From NCBI GenBank assembly GCA_902795255.1, contig CADBKS010000041.1:1-17611 (forward strand): 17,611 nucleotides of DNA, in the 5' to 3' direction. The notes below the pieces were generated by a model. It was not told where the DNA came from. It ran no database searches and saw nothing but the letters and a program-made list of their open reading frames with translations. The DNA is from an uncultured Chloroflexota bacterium (GTDB lineage: Bacteria > Chloroflexota > Anaerolineae > Anaerolineales > Anaerolineaceae). Both the position numbers and the translations under genes were made by a program. Positions 1 to 7,724 of this stretch are shown piece by piece (the first letter of the stretch is position 1; each line of letters begins with the position of its first letter).

Positions 1-471
1 GATCAGGTTCTGCCAGCGCAGCTGGCAGGTGAACAGGCGCGTGCAGACCGTCGGATTGATCCCGGATGACACTTTGACGCCGTCACTGCATTTTTTGAAA
101 TGAAAGCCCGCGATATCCAGCAGCTCGCCGATCTGCATCGGTGCCTCCGACAGATCTTCGCCCAGCACATGCAGGGTCACCAGTCCGCGCCCGATCGCCG
201 TTACGGCGTCCATGATCATTTTCGTCGTCTGTACAAAGGGGAGCCCGAAACGGTTCTCCTCCATCCCGTCCTTCAGCCGGCGCTTCAGGTTTTCCGTGGT
301 GGCGCGGAGCGCCTCCAGACAGGAGATCCGCGTCACCTCGTCCGGGGTGTGGTGCACTTCCCTGGGCAGCAGCGCCCCGAACCGGGCCATTTCCTCTTCG
401 GAGAGGCATTCCATGCCATACGACATATAACACAGCATATCGCCGATCAGATAATCATATGGATGATCCAT
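1..471 (-). CDS. Hypothetical protein, C-terminally truncated by the window edge
   Basis: Reading the minus strand from an ATG at 471-469 gives 157 uninterrupted codons that run off the left edge, so the C-terminus is missing. A perfect AGGAGG ribosome binding site lies about seven bases upstream of this ATG, which decides the start. The protein begins MDHPYDYLIGDM and looks helical and soluble, with no signal peptide or membrane segment. It contains an acidic segment (LSEEEMARF) and a basic amphipathic helix (ATTENLKRRLKDGMEENR), followed by two cysteines near residues 128 and 142. I do not recognise a family. A shorter open frame on the same strand (83-433) is an out-of-frame shadow. Codon use resembles the GC-rich neighbours. 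I am confident the gene is real but have no functional call. Confidence 0.72.
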   Translation of the reverse strand, partial: MDHPYDYLIGDMLCYMSYGMECLSEEEMARFGALLPREVHHTPDEVTRISCLEALRATTENLKRRLKDGMEENRFGLPFVQTTKMIMDAVTAIGRGLVTLHVLGEDLSEAPMQIGELLDIAGFHFKKCSDGVKVSSGINPTVCTRLFTCQLRWQNLI

Positions 472-555
472 GGTTTGCCTCCTTTTCTTAGTTTCCGGCT
501 GCCGGTTGTCAGTTACCTGCTGCCTGCTGTTAATAACCAGTTTACGCCCCGTTCC

Positions 556-585
556 GGAAAAAGAAAACGGGCAATGTTGCCCGTT
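556..585 (-). terminator. Hairpin with T-rich tail, minus-strand orientation
   Basis: A nine-base inverted repeat (AACGGGCAA at 566-574 and TTGCCCGTT at 77-85 of the same hundred) sits next to an A-rich run at 558-567. Read on the minus strand this is a GC-rich stem followed by TTCTTTTT, the layout of an intrinsic terminator. It lies about 85 bases upstream of the minus-strand gene starting at 471, with no convincing minus-strand gene before it. It could be a leader attenuator, a relic, or the end of a small transcript. Confidence 0.5.
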
Positions 586-632
586 GACTTTTGGGTAAAA
601 ATGTGGTATTGCAGGGTTCGGTGGGCAGGGAC

Positions 633-704
633 GGCGTTCCGCTCTGTGTCTTCACCGTGCCAGTCCCGCGCGGGACTGGCACGTCCGGCATCTTTTGTGA
701 TGAG
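633..704. repeat. Palindromic repeat, copy A (complete)
   Basis: Bases 656-683 form a perfect 28-bp palindrome with the core CCCGCGCGGG and outer arms CGTGCCAGT/ACTGGCACG. The stretch 668-704 recurs at 2241-2276 with one base missing. The eight bases GGCGTTCC at 633-640 also recur at 2233-2240. It looks like a REP-type or other small non-coding repeat. No T-run follows either arm, so a terminator role is unlikely. Confidence 0.7.
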
Positions 705-785
705 TGCACCGCGCGGGTCAGGTGAGTGGTTTCTGTACCTCACGGGCGGGAATGCCGGATCGGCGGCAAGACCGCAGATCCCTGT

Positions 786-889
786 TTGATTATTTTGCAG
801 ACGCCGTCAGCAAAATTTTGCGGATCTAAGATATAATAAATTACGAAAAACATTGTAAAACCAAAGAATTTCGTAATAAGAGGTGCCGG
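786..889 (+). promoter_or_regulatory. Probable promoter and operator region of the AAA ATPase gene
   Basis: A consensus -10 hexamer TATAAT lies at 832-837, about 52 bases before the start codon. No good -35 is seen at the usual spacing. Just upstream is a 12-bp palindrome GCAAAATTTTGC (810-821), overlapping a longer imperfect hairpin (793-815). Between the -10 and the start, ATTACGAAA (840-848) and TTTCGTAAT (869-877) form a perfect 9-bp inverted repeat that would fold in the 5' UTR or bind a dimeric regulator. The ribosome binding site AGAGG is at 879-883. Confidence 0.5.
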
Positions 890-2143
890 ATGGAAATAAA
901 GAGGGATATTTATTTACAAAAACTGATTGATCGGCAGAACAATGGCGCGATAAAAGTCATAACCGGACTTCGCCGGTCCGGTAAATCATATCTGCTTTTC
1001 AATCTTTTTTATGATTACCTGCTCTCAACCGGTGTACCAAAGGACCATATTATCCGGATTGCTTTAGATACGGATGAAAATGAAAATTTATTGGATTACC
1101 ATGAACTCGGTAAATATATCCGATCCCGGATCAATGATGAAGATAACTTCTATATATTTCTGGATGAGATCCAGTTTGTTGACAATTTTGAAAAGGTCCT
1201 GAACGGATTAAACCGCCATTCGAACCTTGATATCTATGTGACAGGAAGCAATTCAAAATTCTTATCCTCTGATATTCTTACAGAATTCCGCGGCAGGGGA
1301 GATGAGATCCGTGTCCGTCCGCTCTCCTTTTCGGAATTTCAGCCTTATTACAATGGAAACATATATCAGGCATGGAGCGATTATTTCACATATGGCGGTT
1401 TGCCGAGAGTTCTTGCTATGAATACGGACGAACAGAAATCCGCCTATCTCTCTGACTTATTTCAAAAGGTATACATCACGGATATTGTGGAGCGGAACCG
1501 TCTTCACGGGGATCAGATCATGGATAATCTGGTCGATATTCTCGCCTCTTCCGTAGGTTCTTTGACCAATCCTTATAAGCTCGCGAATACTTTTTCCAGC
1601 AAGGGAATGGGCAGCGTATCCGATAAAACGGTCAGTACCTATATCGGCTATCTGGAAGATGCTTTTCTGCTGGAAAAAACGCGCAGGTATGATATAAAGG
1701 GGAAAAAATATATAGCTTCTCCCTATAAATATTATTATGCCGATCCCGGTCTTCGGAATGCCCGATTGAACTTCAGACAGCAGGAAGAAAACCATATTAT
1801 GGAGAACATTGTCTACAATGAACTGAGATACAGAGGGTTTAATGTAGATGTGGGCATTGTTTCCCGTGAAGAAAAAAATGATGAAGAGAAACGGATCGTG
1901 AACCATTATGAAGTCGATTTTGTCTGCAATAAAGGCAGCAAACGGTATTATATTCAGTCCGCTTTTGCTATGCCGGATGCGGAAAAAATAAACCAGGAAC
2001 AGCGTTCTCTTCTCTATACCGGTGATTTTTTCAAGAAAATCATTGTTTCAAAGGATGTTCTTAAACCCTGGCATAATGAAAATGGAATATTGATCATAGG
2101 AATTACCGATTTTCTCCTTGATCCTGAAAGTCTTGACAGATGA
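890..2143 (+). CDS. ATP-binding protein, AAA_14 plus DUF4143
   Basis: The 417-residue protein has the layout of the widespread AAA_14/DUF4143 family. Walker A (GLRRSGKS) is at residues 26-33, Walker B (FLDEIQ) around 90-95, and a sensor-like TGSNS at 118-122. The C-terminal DUF4143 region carries ENIVYNELRYRG and EVDFVCNK, which resemble a degenerate PD-(D/E)XK nuclease fold. The usual Glu-x-Lys strand is replaced by YYIQSAF, so nuclease activity is doubtful. No membrane segment is seen. The family's cellular role is poorly known; copies are often accessory and numerous in anaerobes. The gene is visibly AT-rich with A/T-ending codons, unlike every neighbour, and related repeats lie on both sides, which suggests horizontal acquisition. 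The start is supported by AGAGG at 879-883 and by the -10 at 832-837. Length is typical for the family. Confidence 0.93.
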   Translation: MEIKRDIYLQKLIDRQNNGAIKVITGLRRSGKSYLLFNLFYDYLLSTGVPKDHIIRIALDTDENENLLDYHELGKYIRSRINDEDNFYIFLDEIQFVDNFEKVLNGLNRHSNLDIYVTGSNSKFLSSDILTEFRGRGDEIRVRPLSFSEFQPYYNGNIYQAWSDYFTYGGLPRVLAMNTDEQKSAYLSDLFQKVYITDIVERNRLHGDQIMDNLVDILASSVGSLTNPYKLANTFSSKGMGSVSDKTVSTYIGYLEDAFLLEKTRRYDIKGKKYIASPYKYYYADPGLRNARLNFRQQEENHIMENIVYNELRYRGFNVDVGIVSREEKNDEEKRIVNHYEVDFVCNKGSKRYYIQSAFAMPDAEKINQEQRSLLYTGDFFKKIIVSKDVLKPWHNENGILIIGITDFLLDPESLDR

Positions 2144-2232
2144 CTGCTATTATAGGCATGTTTAATAAAAAATATCCTCACCGATTTCAGTAATTTTTAT
2201 CACATTTAATCGCTGAGCATTGACGGACAGGA

Positions 2233-2276
2233 GGCGTTCCGCGCGGGACTGGCACGTCCGGCACTTTTGTGATGAG
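2233..2276. repeat. Palindromic repeat, copy B (shortened)
   Basis: It matches 633-704, but the 27 bases corresponding to 641-667 are missing, which removes the left arm of the 28-bp palindrome. The 23-base block at 2241-2263 is identical to 668-690, and the following 13 bases match 692-704. Both copies lie outside the AT-rich ATPase gene in the same orientation, so they are direct repeats bracketing it. Confidence 0.7.
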
Positions 2277-2329
2277 CTCCGCGATCCGCGGAGCGTGATC
2301 TTTAAACGACGCGAAGCGTCACCTTAACT

Positions 2330-2371
2330 TCACACTTCACTCTTCACACTGAACGCTGAACCCTGAACTCT
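2330..2371 (+). repeat. Degenerate heptamer tandem repeat, six units
   Basis: Six consecutive 7-base units can be read: tcacact, tcactct, tcacact, gaacgct, gaaccct, gaactct. Every unit ends in CT and has A-C or A-A-C at a fixed position. The three left units share TCAC and the three right units share GAAC, so the tract has two sub-blocks. It is non-coding and lies just beyond the 3' end of adaptor A. Confidence 0.65.
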
Positions 2372-2405
2372 TGCGAAGCAATGGACTCCCCGTTCCGGGT
2401 GTGCG

Positions 2406-3914
2406 TTACCGTCCCCGCATCATGTTGGAGAAGAAGGCGAAGGGGTTGAAGCCGTCGGAGTTGTTGGTCTTGTTCACGTCCAGTTCGATCTCCGCTCCGC
2501 CGGCAACGGTGTCGCTGATGATCTGGACGCTGGTCCCGGAGATCAGGCCGATTTCGACCGGCACTTCTTCCATCTCCCCGTTCACCTTTTTGAGGTTGAT
2601 GAAGTACTTTCCGTTCCGGGAGATAATTGCGGTCAGCGGGACATATTTCGCGTCTTCGATCCGGGCGATCTCGAGCGTCAGATCCGCGGTCATGCCGGAG
2701 CGGATGGCCTCGTCGGCGTCGGTCAGGGCGACGGTCACGCCGAAGGTGATGTTGAATCCGGTCTGCGTCCCGACATCCGAGACTTTATGGACGATGCCGC
2801 TGTAGGTCCTGTCCGGGATGGCGGCAAAGCTGATCTTGACCGGCATGCCTTCGCGGATGCTGTTGATATACAGTTCCGAGACGGTGAAGTCCATGTAGAA
2901 GGTGGAAATGTCGTCGATCCGGACGGCAAAAATGCTGTGGGCCGCAGATGTACTGTCATAGCTGATCACGTCGCCGGGTTTGGCGTCGACCCGCGTGACG
3001 GTCCCGTCAAAGGGAGCGGTGATGCGGGCGGAGTCGATTTTTTTCTGATAAATATCGATCTTTGCCTGTGCCTGAAGTTTTTCGGCTTCTGTCGGGCCGT
3101 CCAGGGCTTTTTGGTACTGGTATTCCGCTTCTTCCAGCTGTGCTTTTGCCAGTTCCACGGCGGCTTCCCGGGACTGCAGTTCCAGCTGGTCGATCTCACC
3201 GAGGTACCAGTTGTACTGGGCCAGGGCGTTATCCCGGAGGGACCGGTACCCGCCGACATCGCCGAGGGCCTTCCGGCGCCCTTCGGAATCCAGCGGGGCA
3301 TAGCGGACGGCTTCGAAGCGCTCCAGCGCTTTTTCGTAATTCAACTGGGCGAGGGCGGCCGAATCCCGTGCGATCGTCAGGTTCACGTCATTGACGCGGG
3401 TCAGATCCATGGAATCGAGCTTCTTCTGCGCGTCTTCGACCGTCTGTTCGGCTTTGACCATATCGGAGAGGGTGGAGGCGATCTTTTCGGTATTGTTGAG
3501 CAGTTTGTCGTATTCTTCCTGCGCGTCGAGGATCTCGATGCGGGCGTTCAGGACGTCCCGGTCCAGGGAGTCTTCGGCAAGGACCGCAAGGACCTGGTCT
3601 TTTTTGACCCGGTCGCCGACTTTGACCGGAACTTCGGAGACGGTGCCGAAGGTCTGCCAGTTGAGATCCACGGTCTGGCCGGAGCGCACGCTGCCGGTGA
3701 TGTTGCTCAGCGTGAGGTCGAATTCGCCCTGTTTGACGCGGGTCGTTTTTACGGTGAGGGAGTCCAGCATGGATTCGGCGCCTGCCAGCTGCATGTTCAG
3801 CGTCAGGCGGACGGTCAGCGCCGTTATGACGGCGGCGATGATGAGAAGGATCAGGAGAATGATGAGGATCGGGCCCCATGCGCTTTTCTTTTGGACTTCG
3901 ATTTTATGATCCAT
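2406..3914 (-). CDS. HlyD/MacA-type periplasmic adaptor, membrane-anchored (adaptor A)
   Basis: The 502-residue efflux adaptor has one N-terminal anchor (about 14-37, rich in Leu/Ile), then the first half of the lipoyl-like barrel-sandwich (about 80-115, with LNWQTFG and VKVGDRV). A long helical hairpin rich in Ala, Glu and Gln follows (about 120-292). The second lipoyl half (ITAPFDGTVTRVDAKPGDVI, about 298-317) and the beta-barrel and membrane-proximal domains (about 330-480) complete it. In MacA-like proteins such adaptors couple an ABC exporter to substrate capture outside the membrane. It is a clear paralogue of adaptor C (shared QYNWY..GE, ALDGPT/IKDGPT, RIDD, SELYIN/TELDIN). It lies 678 bases downstream of adaptor B, beyond tandem repeats, so it may have its own promoter. 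A ribosome binding site GAGAGG is about 11 bases before the ATG. The C-terminus ends in an aromatic stretch (NPFAFFSNMM). Confidence 0.92.
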   Translation of the reverse strand: MDHKIEVQKKSAWGPILIILLILLIIAAVITALTVRLTLNMQLAGAESMLDSLTVKTTRVKQGEFDLTLSNITGSVRSGQTVDLNWQTFGTVSEVPVKVGDRVKKDQVLAVLAEDSLDRDVLNARIEILDAQEEYDKLLNNTEKIASTLSDMVKAEQTVEDAQKKLDSMDLTRVNDVNLTIARDSAALAQLNYEKALERFEAVRYAPLDSEGRRKALGDVGGYRSLRDNALAQYNWYLGEIDQLELQSREAAVELAKAQLEEAEYQYQKALDGPTEAEKLQAQAKIDIYQKKIDSARITAPFDGTVTRVDAKPGDVISYDSTSAAHSIFAVRIDDISTFYMDFTVSELYINSIREGMPVKISFAAIPDRTYSGIVHKVSDVGTQTGFNITFGVTVALTDADEAIRSGMTADLTLEIARIEDAKYVPLTAIISRNGKYFINLKKVNGEMEEVPVEIGLISGTSVQIISDTVAGGAEIELDVNKTNNSDGFNPFAFFSNMMRGR

Positions 3915-4592
3915 AGGTTGCTATGCCTCTCTGCCGTTTTTGTTCATTTCGTATCGGTTTATTTCCTGCTCTATAGGTGCTCACTTTGATATGCATATGG
4001 CAATCGGAAGTGAGAAACCTGCTCCGTATGGTGTGGGCTTCGCCCACGCCCTTTATGATGCGGAGCAGGAGCTGCGCTGCATGGCGCGGCACGATTGCTC
4101 GTGTGTTTGCATAGGCCGCTGGCCGCGCCTTGTTTTTTTAGCCGGGAGCACGGGCCGGCTAAAGCCGCCCGTTGCCCCCGGCACCCCCGGGGATCGTGCC
4201 CGAGGCGATAGGTTTGTTAGTGTACCCGGGGCTCTGAATGAGACTCACCCGTATAGAATGGCGGGTACCTTCCCTGATGCGGAGCCGGAGCTTCGCTGCA
4301 TGGCGCGGCACGATTGCCCGTGTGTTTGCATAGGCCGCTGGCCGCGCCTTGTTTTGGGCGGGGGCACGGGCCGGCTAAAGCCGCCCGTTGCCTCCGGCAC
4401 CCCGGGAATCGTGCCCGGGACGATAGGTTTGTTAGTGTACCCGGGGCTCTGAATGAGCCTCACCAGTATAGAATGGCGGGTACCTTTCCTGATGCGGAGC
4501 CGGAGCTTCGCCCCCGGTCATTGTGTCAGGGCCGCATATTTGTTCCCCTGATCAAATTCTTAATTCGGCTCACACGCATGAATCCCTTCTTT
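3915..4592. other. 678-bp non-coding gap between adaptor genes
   Basis: The gap separates adaptor B (upstream in transcription) from adaptor A. Most of it is two copies of a ~217-bp direct repeat plus a 21-bp start of a third. A 6-bp hairpin with a TTC loop (GTGGGC/GCCCAC, 4033-4047) lies on the adaptor A side. Open frames through the repeats (3940-4452 plus, 4245-4463 minus) look like translated repeat DNA and have no ribosome binding site. No convincing promoter for adaptor A was found. Confidence 0.6.
4057..4511. repeat. Tandem ~217-bp direct repeats (two full units, one partial)
   Basis: Unit 1 covers 4057-4275 and unit 2 covers 4276-4490. A third copy begins at 4491 with GATGCGGAGCCGGAGCTTCG and stops matching near 4511. 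Periods are 219 and 215 because of small indels around 4130-4200. The units are roughly 85-90% alike by eye. Each unit is full of potential pairing. In unit 2, GGCGCGGC (4302-4309) pairs with GCCGCGCC (4341-4348), GGCACGATT (4307-4315) pairs with AATCGTGCC (4407-4415), and ACGGGC/GCCCGT close a TAAA-containing loop. This suggests a structured, possibly transcribed repeat. Confidence 0.85.
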
Positions 4593-6473
4593 CTATCCTT
4601 TGTCCGGGATGATTTCTGCCGGGACGGGGGTGCGGGTCGGGGTCGGTTCTTTCACCGGGACGTCTGTGGGACGGGGTGTCGGTTCGGCTGTTTCTTTTCC
4701 GGCCGGGACGGGGGTACGGGTTCCGCGCGGACCGCTTTGCCGACCGGCAGCCGGTGTTTCCGTGACGGGGCTTTTTGCCGGTGCCGTTTCTGTTTCTGCC
4801 GGTTCCCCTGTCGGGGTGATCGCCGGACCGGGACGGACGTCCTGACCGCTTTCCGGTGCTGCTGTCGGGGCCGCTTCGGCGGTGCTGCGGACGAAGATCA
4901 CATCCGAAGCGTTCTGCTGCCGGCCGTTCGTTCCTGCCGGAGCGCCGGAGGTGACCGACGCGGGATCCAGGCCGAGCCCCGAGAGGGTCTCTGGCGTGAT
5001 GCTGCTGACGACCAGGAGCGTCCCTTCGGGCAGGTTCCCGGAGATGACTTCGGAGATATTTTCGCCGACGGTCCCGAGACGGATGCCGACCGTCCGCCGG
5101 GTCTCTCCGTCTGTGACCGTTACGGAGGGGGTCCCGTCCGGATAGCTGATGGCTGAATTCGGGATCAGCAGGACGCCGGTCCGGGGCTGCAGCGGCATGG
5201 AAACCTCCGCTGTCATGCCCGCAAGCATCCGGCTGTCCGGGTCGTCGACTTCAACCATTGCGCTGAATGAAGTCGCGGCTCCGGCTGTGGTCCCGGCTTC
5301 CGCGACGGAGGCGATATGCCCGCTGTAGGTTTTGCCGGAAATAGCATCGACGGTGACGGTGACCGCGGTCCCGCCGGTGACGGTGCTGAGGTCCAGCTCC
5401 GGGATGCTGACGGGGATGAAGATGCGGGTCATGTCATCCACGCGGACCGCGGCAGCGCCGCGGGTCACATAACGGCCCTCTGCGGCATCGACCGCGGTGA
5501 CGGTGCCGTCAAAGGGAGCCGTGATGAAGCGCTGTTCATAGACCGCTTCGGCGTTGTTCAGCAGGATCTCCGCTGCGTTCACATCCTTTTCGCGAGGCAG
5601 CTCTTCATAGGAAAGGTAATCTTCAAGCGCCTTGTCGTACTCCATCTGCGCGACCCGGACGTTCCCTTCCGCGACGGCATAATCGGTGGCCGAAGGCTCT
5701 CCGGTGGTCCACTCATAGGTCTCGTAGGCGCTCACCAGGCTGTTGTAAGCCGAAACATAATCCTCAAATTTCCGCTGGCGGCTGGAACGGTCATCGGCAC
5801 CGAAGGTCATCGTCCTGCCGAAGATGTAAACGGTCCGGGCGGGCTGGGCGCCGTCGGTCCAGTTGGCGTTGTTTTCGACGAGCGTTTCGTAATCCTGTTT
5901 CGCGTAATTGAAATTCAGGTCCGCGAGCGCCAGCTTGTCCCAGGCGCGCTCCATTTCCTCCCGGGTGGCCCGGGGGTAATAGAGGGCTTCCTGCTTCAGT
6001 TTGGCATTTTTCAACGCCGTTTCTTTGGCGGTGAGGTTCTGATAGGCCAGCATCCGGGCGGTTTCGGAGCTTTGGAGATCCTCCAGCCGTTCCTGTTGTT
6101 CGATCACGGTTTTCTCCGAAATGAGTACGGACGAGGACAGGGACTCCGGCTCCAGGACGGCCAGGATGTCGCCTTTCCGGACCCGGTCCCCGGGCTTGAC
6201 GGCCACGGACCCGATCACCCCTCCGGTCTTCCAGGTAAGGGTAGCGGACTGGCTGTACTGCAAATTGCCGACAAAGTTCATGGAGGACGTGATGTACCCG
6301 CGGACCACCGGGACCGTGATCTCCTGCGGCTGCGGATCGGTCCGGCTGCCGAGTGTGTTCAGGGCTCCCGTAAAGCGGGAGCAGGAGGCAAGCAGGACCG
6401 CCGCAAGGCAAAAAGCTCCCCTGCGGAGGAACTTCCGGAAGATGCGGGCGGATGATTTTCTGCTGCGGTCCAT
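4593..6473 (-). CDS. HlyD-type efflux adaptor, lipoprotein with P/T-rich C-terminal tail (adaptor B)
   Basis: The 626-residue adaptor starts with a basic n-region and a lipobox LLASC (lipid-modified Cys31), so it should be anchored by lipid rather than a transmembrane helix. The first lipoyl half (LTWKTGGVIGSVAVKPGDRVRKG) lies at about 80-105 and a long helical hairpin at about 115-330. The second half (FITAPFDGTVTAVDAAEGRYV) and beta domains follow up to about 515. It is a paralogue of adaptor D: both share FVGN, LTW.T.GVI, LEP.SL, SSET, the YYPRAT/KYPHAT segment, and a conserved LG(L/I) near the end of the folded part. Residues about 530-626 are an extra low-complexity tail rich in Pro, Thr and Ala, absent from D. 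Such tails often act as spacers across the cell wall or as glycosylation sites. The gene starts 25 bases after the permease stop, so it belongs to the same transcript. Confidence 0.9.
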   Translation of the reverse strand: MDRSRKSSARIFRKFLRRGAFCLAAVLLASCSRFTGALNTLGSRTDPQPQEITVPVVRGYITSSMNFVGNLQYSQSATLTWKTGGVIGSVAVKPGDRVRKGDILAVLEPESLSSSVLISEKTVIEQQERLEDLQSSETARMLAYQNLTAKETALKNAKLKQEALYYPRATREEMERAWDKLALADLNFNYAKQDYETLVENNANWTDGAQPARTVYIFGRTMTFGADDRSSRQRKFEDYVSAYNSLVSAYETYEWTTGEPSATDYAVAEGNVRVAQMEYDKALEDYLSYEELPREKDVNAAEILLNNAEAVYEQRFITAPFDGTVTAVDAAEGRYVTRGAAAVRVDDMTRIFIPVSIPELDLSTVTGGTAVTVTVDAISGKTYSGHIASVAEAGTTAGAATSFSAMVEVDDPDSRMLAGMTAEVSMPLQPRTGVLLIPNSAISYPDGTPSVTVTDGETRRTVGIRLGTVGENISEVISGNLPEGTLLVVSSITPETLSGLGLDPASVTSGAPAGTNGRQQNASDVIFVRSTAEAAPTAAPESGQDVRPGPAITPTGEPAETETAPAKSPVTETPAAGRQSGPRGTRTPVPAGKETAEPTPRPTDVPVKEPTPTRTPVPAEIIPDKG

Positions 6474-6498
6474 GGTGTACGTTCGGTCTCCTGACAGG

Positions 6499-7724
6499 TT
6501 ATTCGGATCGGAGGGCGATGACCGGGTCCAGTTTTGAAGCCTGGTTGGCCGGATAAACGCCGAAAAACAGTCCGACGGCGATGGAAAAAACGGTGGCGCC
6601 GAGCACGATAGCGGGGTTGACGGTGACGTCCAGCTGCCGTCCGGTCATCGCCGCGATGCGGGCGATCCCGAAGGCCAGCAGGAGCCCGAAGGCGATCCCC
6701 AGCAGCCCGCCGACCAGGGAAATAACGGAGGATTCGACGAGAAACTGGGCCAGGATATCCCCGCGCTTTGCGCCGAGCGCTTTGCGCAGGCCGATCTCGC
6801 GGGTGCGTTCGGTGACGGTCACGAGCATGATGTTCATGATGCCGATCCCGCCGACGAGCAGTGAAATGGCGGCCACACCGCCGAGGAAGAGCGTGAAGGT
6901 GCCCATGATGTCGCCGACGGCATTCAGGATCTCCTGGACGTTCATGATGGTGAAGTCGTTCGGGTTGCCTTCAAATATATTGTGGCGGTCCTGCATCAGG
7001 CTCTCGATCGCGGCCTGGGCTTCATCCAGGGTGAAGGTGGAGCGGACGAGGATCGTCACCTGGCTGACGCTGTTTTTCTGACGCGTCATCAGCCGGGACT
7101 GGGCCGTGGAGATCGGGATAAAGACGTTCTGGTCCTGAGAGGTCCCGATGGACGAGCTGCCTTTGGCCTCCAGGACGCCGGCCACCCGGTACGGCTGGCC
7201 CATGATGCGGATCGTTTCGCCGACGGAACTGCTGTTGGCCGAGCCGAAAATGGATTTGTTGATGTCGCTGCCGATCACGGCCACCATTTCTTTGTTGTTA
7301 ATGTTCTCCTGAGTGATAAAGGACCCCTGCGCCAGGTTGTAGTTGCCGACGGTCTGGTAACCGGGGACGACCCCGGTGACCGTGGCGTTCACTGTCTTGC
7401 CGTTCGACTGGGAGATGGTCGCGGTCTGGGAGACGACCGGCGCTGCGATCTCGACGCAGTCCAGCATGGAGAGCGCGGTGACGTCGTCATTGGTCAGCTC
7501 TTGGGCGTTCCGGACGTTTTCGGTGAAGTTCCCGGGGGTCAGGTAAAGAGTCTGTGTCCCCAGCGCGCTGAGGGAGTTGGTGATGGAGTTCTGGGCCCCC
7601 TGCCCGATCGACATCATCGCGATGACCGCGCCGACACCGATAAAAATGCCGAGCATGGTCAGGAAGGAACGGACTTTGTTGGATGTGATGCTTTTCAGTG
7701 CTTCTTTGATGAGGGTCGTGATGT

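Larger units (their letters stand above)
2144..2405. other. Non-coding region with several small hairpins
   Basis: This 262-bp gap between convergent genes holds no supportable ORF. It contains the second palindromic repeat copy (2233-2276), a perfect 7-bp stem with a 3-base loop (CTCCGCG/CGCGGAG, 2277-2293), a 5-bp stem with a GAA loop (GACGC/GCGTC, 2308-2320), and a heptamer tandem tract. No hairpin is followed by a clear T-run in either direction, so I cannot point to a terminator for either converging transcript. Confidence 0.6.

Noticed and set aside
455..469. 15-base match to 11620-11634 (both near starts of minus-strand genes)
   Set aside because: The match stops abruptly, lies in coding DNA in one case and around a rejected start in the other, and is about what one could meet by chance in a window this size.
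513..743. 76-codon minus-strand open frame
   Set aside because: It runs through the perfect palindrome and the terminator-like hairpin, has no ribosome binding site and no resemblance to a known protein.
2787..3989. Long plus-strand open frame of 400 codons opposite adaptor A
   Set aside because: It is antisense to a well-supported adaptor gene, with composition typical of a shadow frame in GC-rich DNA, no recognisable domain and no ribosome binding site.
3940..4463. Open frames on both strands through the 217-bp repeats
   Set aside because: The translated text repeats with the DNA, there is no ribosome binding site, and the frame is not kept between units because the periods (219 and 215) differ.
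4057..4511. CRISPR array
   Set aside because: Only two long near-identical units exist, with no short regular repeats alternating with unique spacers and no cas genes.
5316..6455. Long plus-strand open frame of 379 codons opposite adaptor B
   Set aside because: Antisense shadow of adaptor B, rich in Gly, Asp and Val with no domain or start signal.
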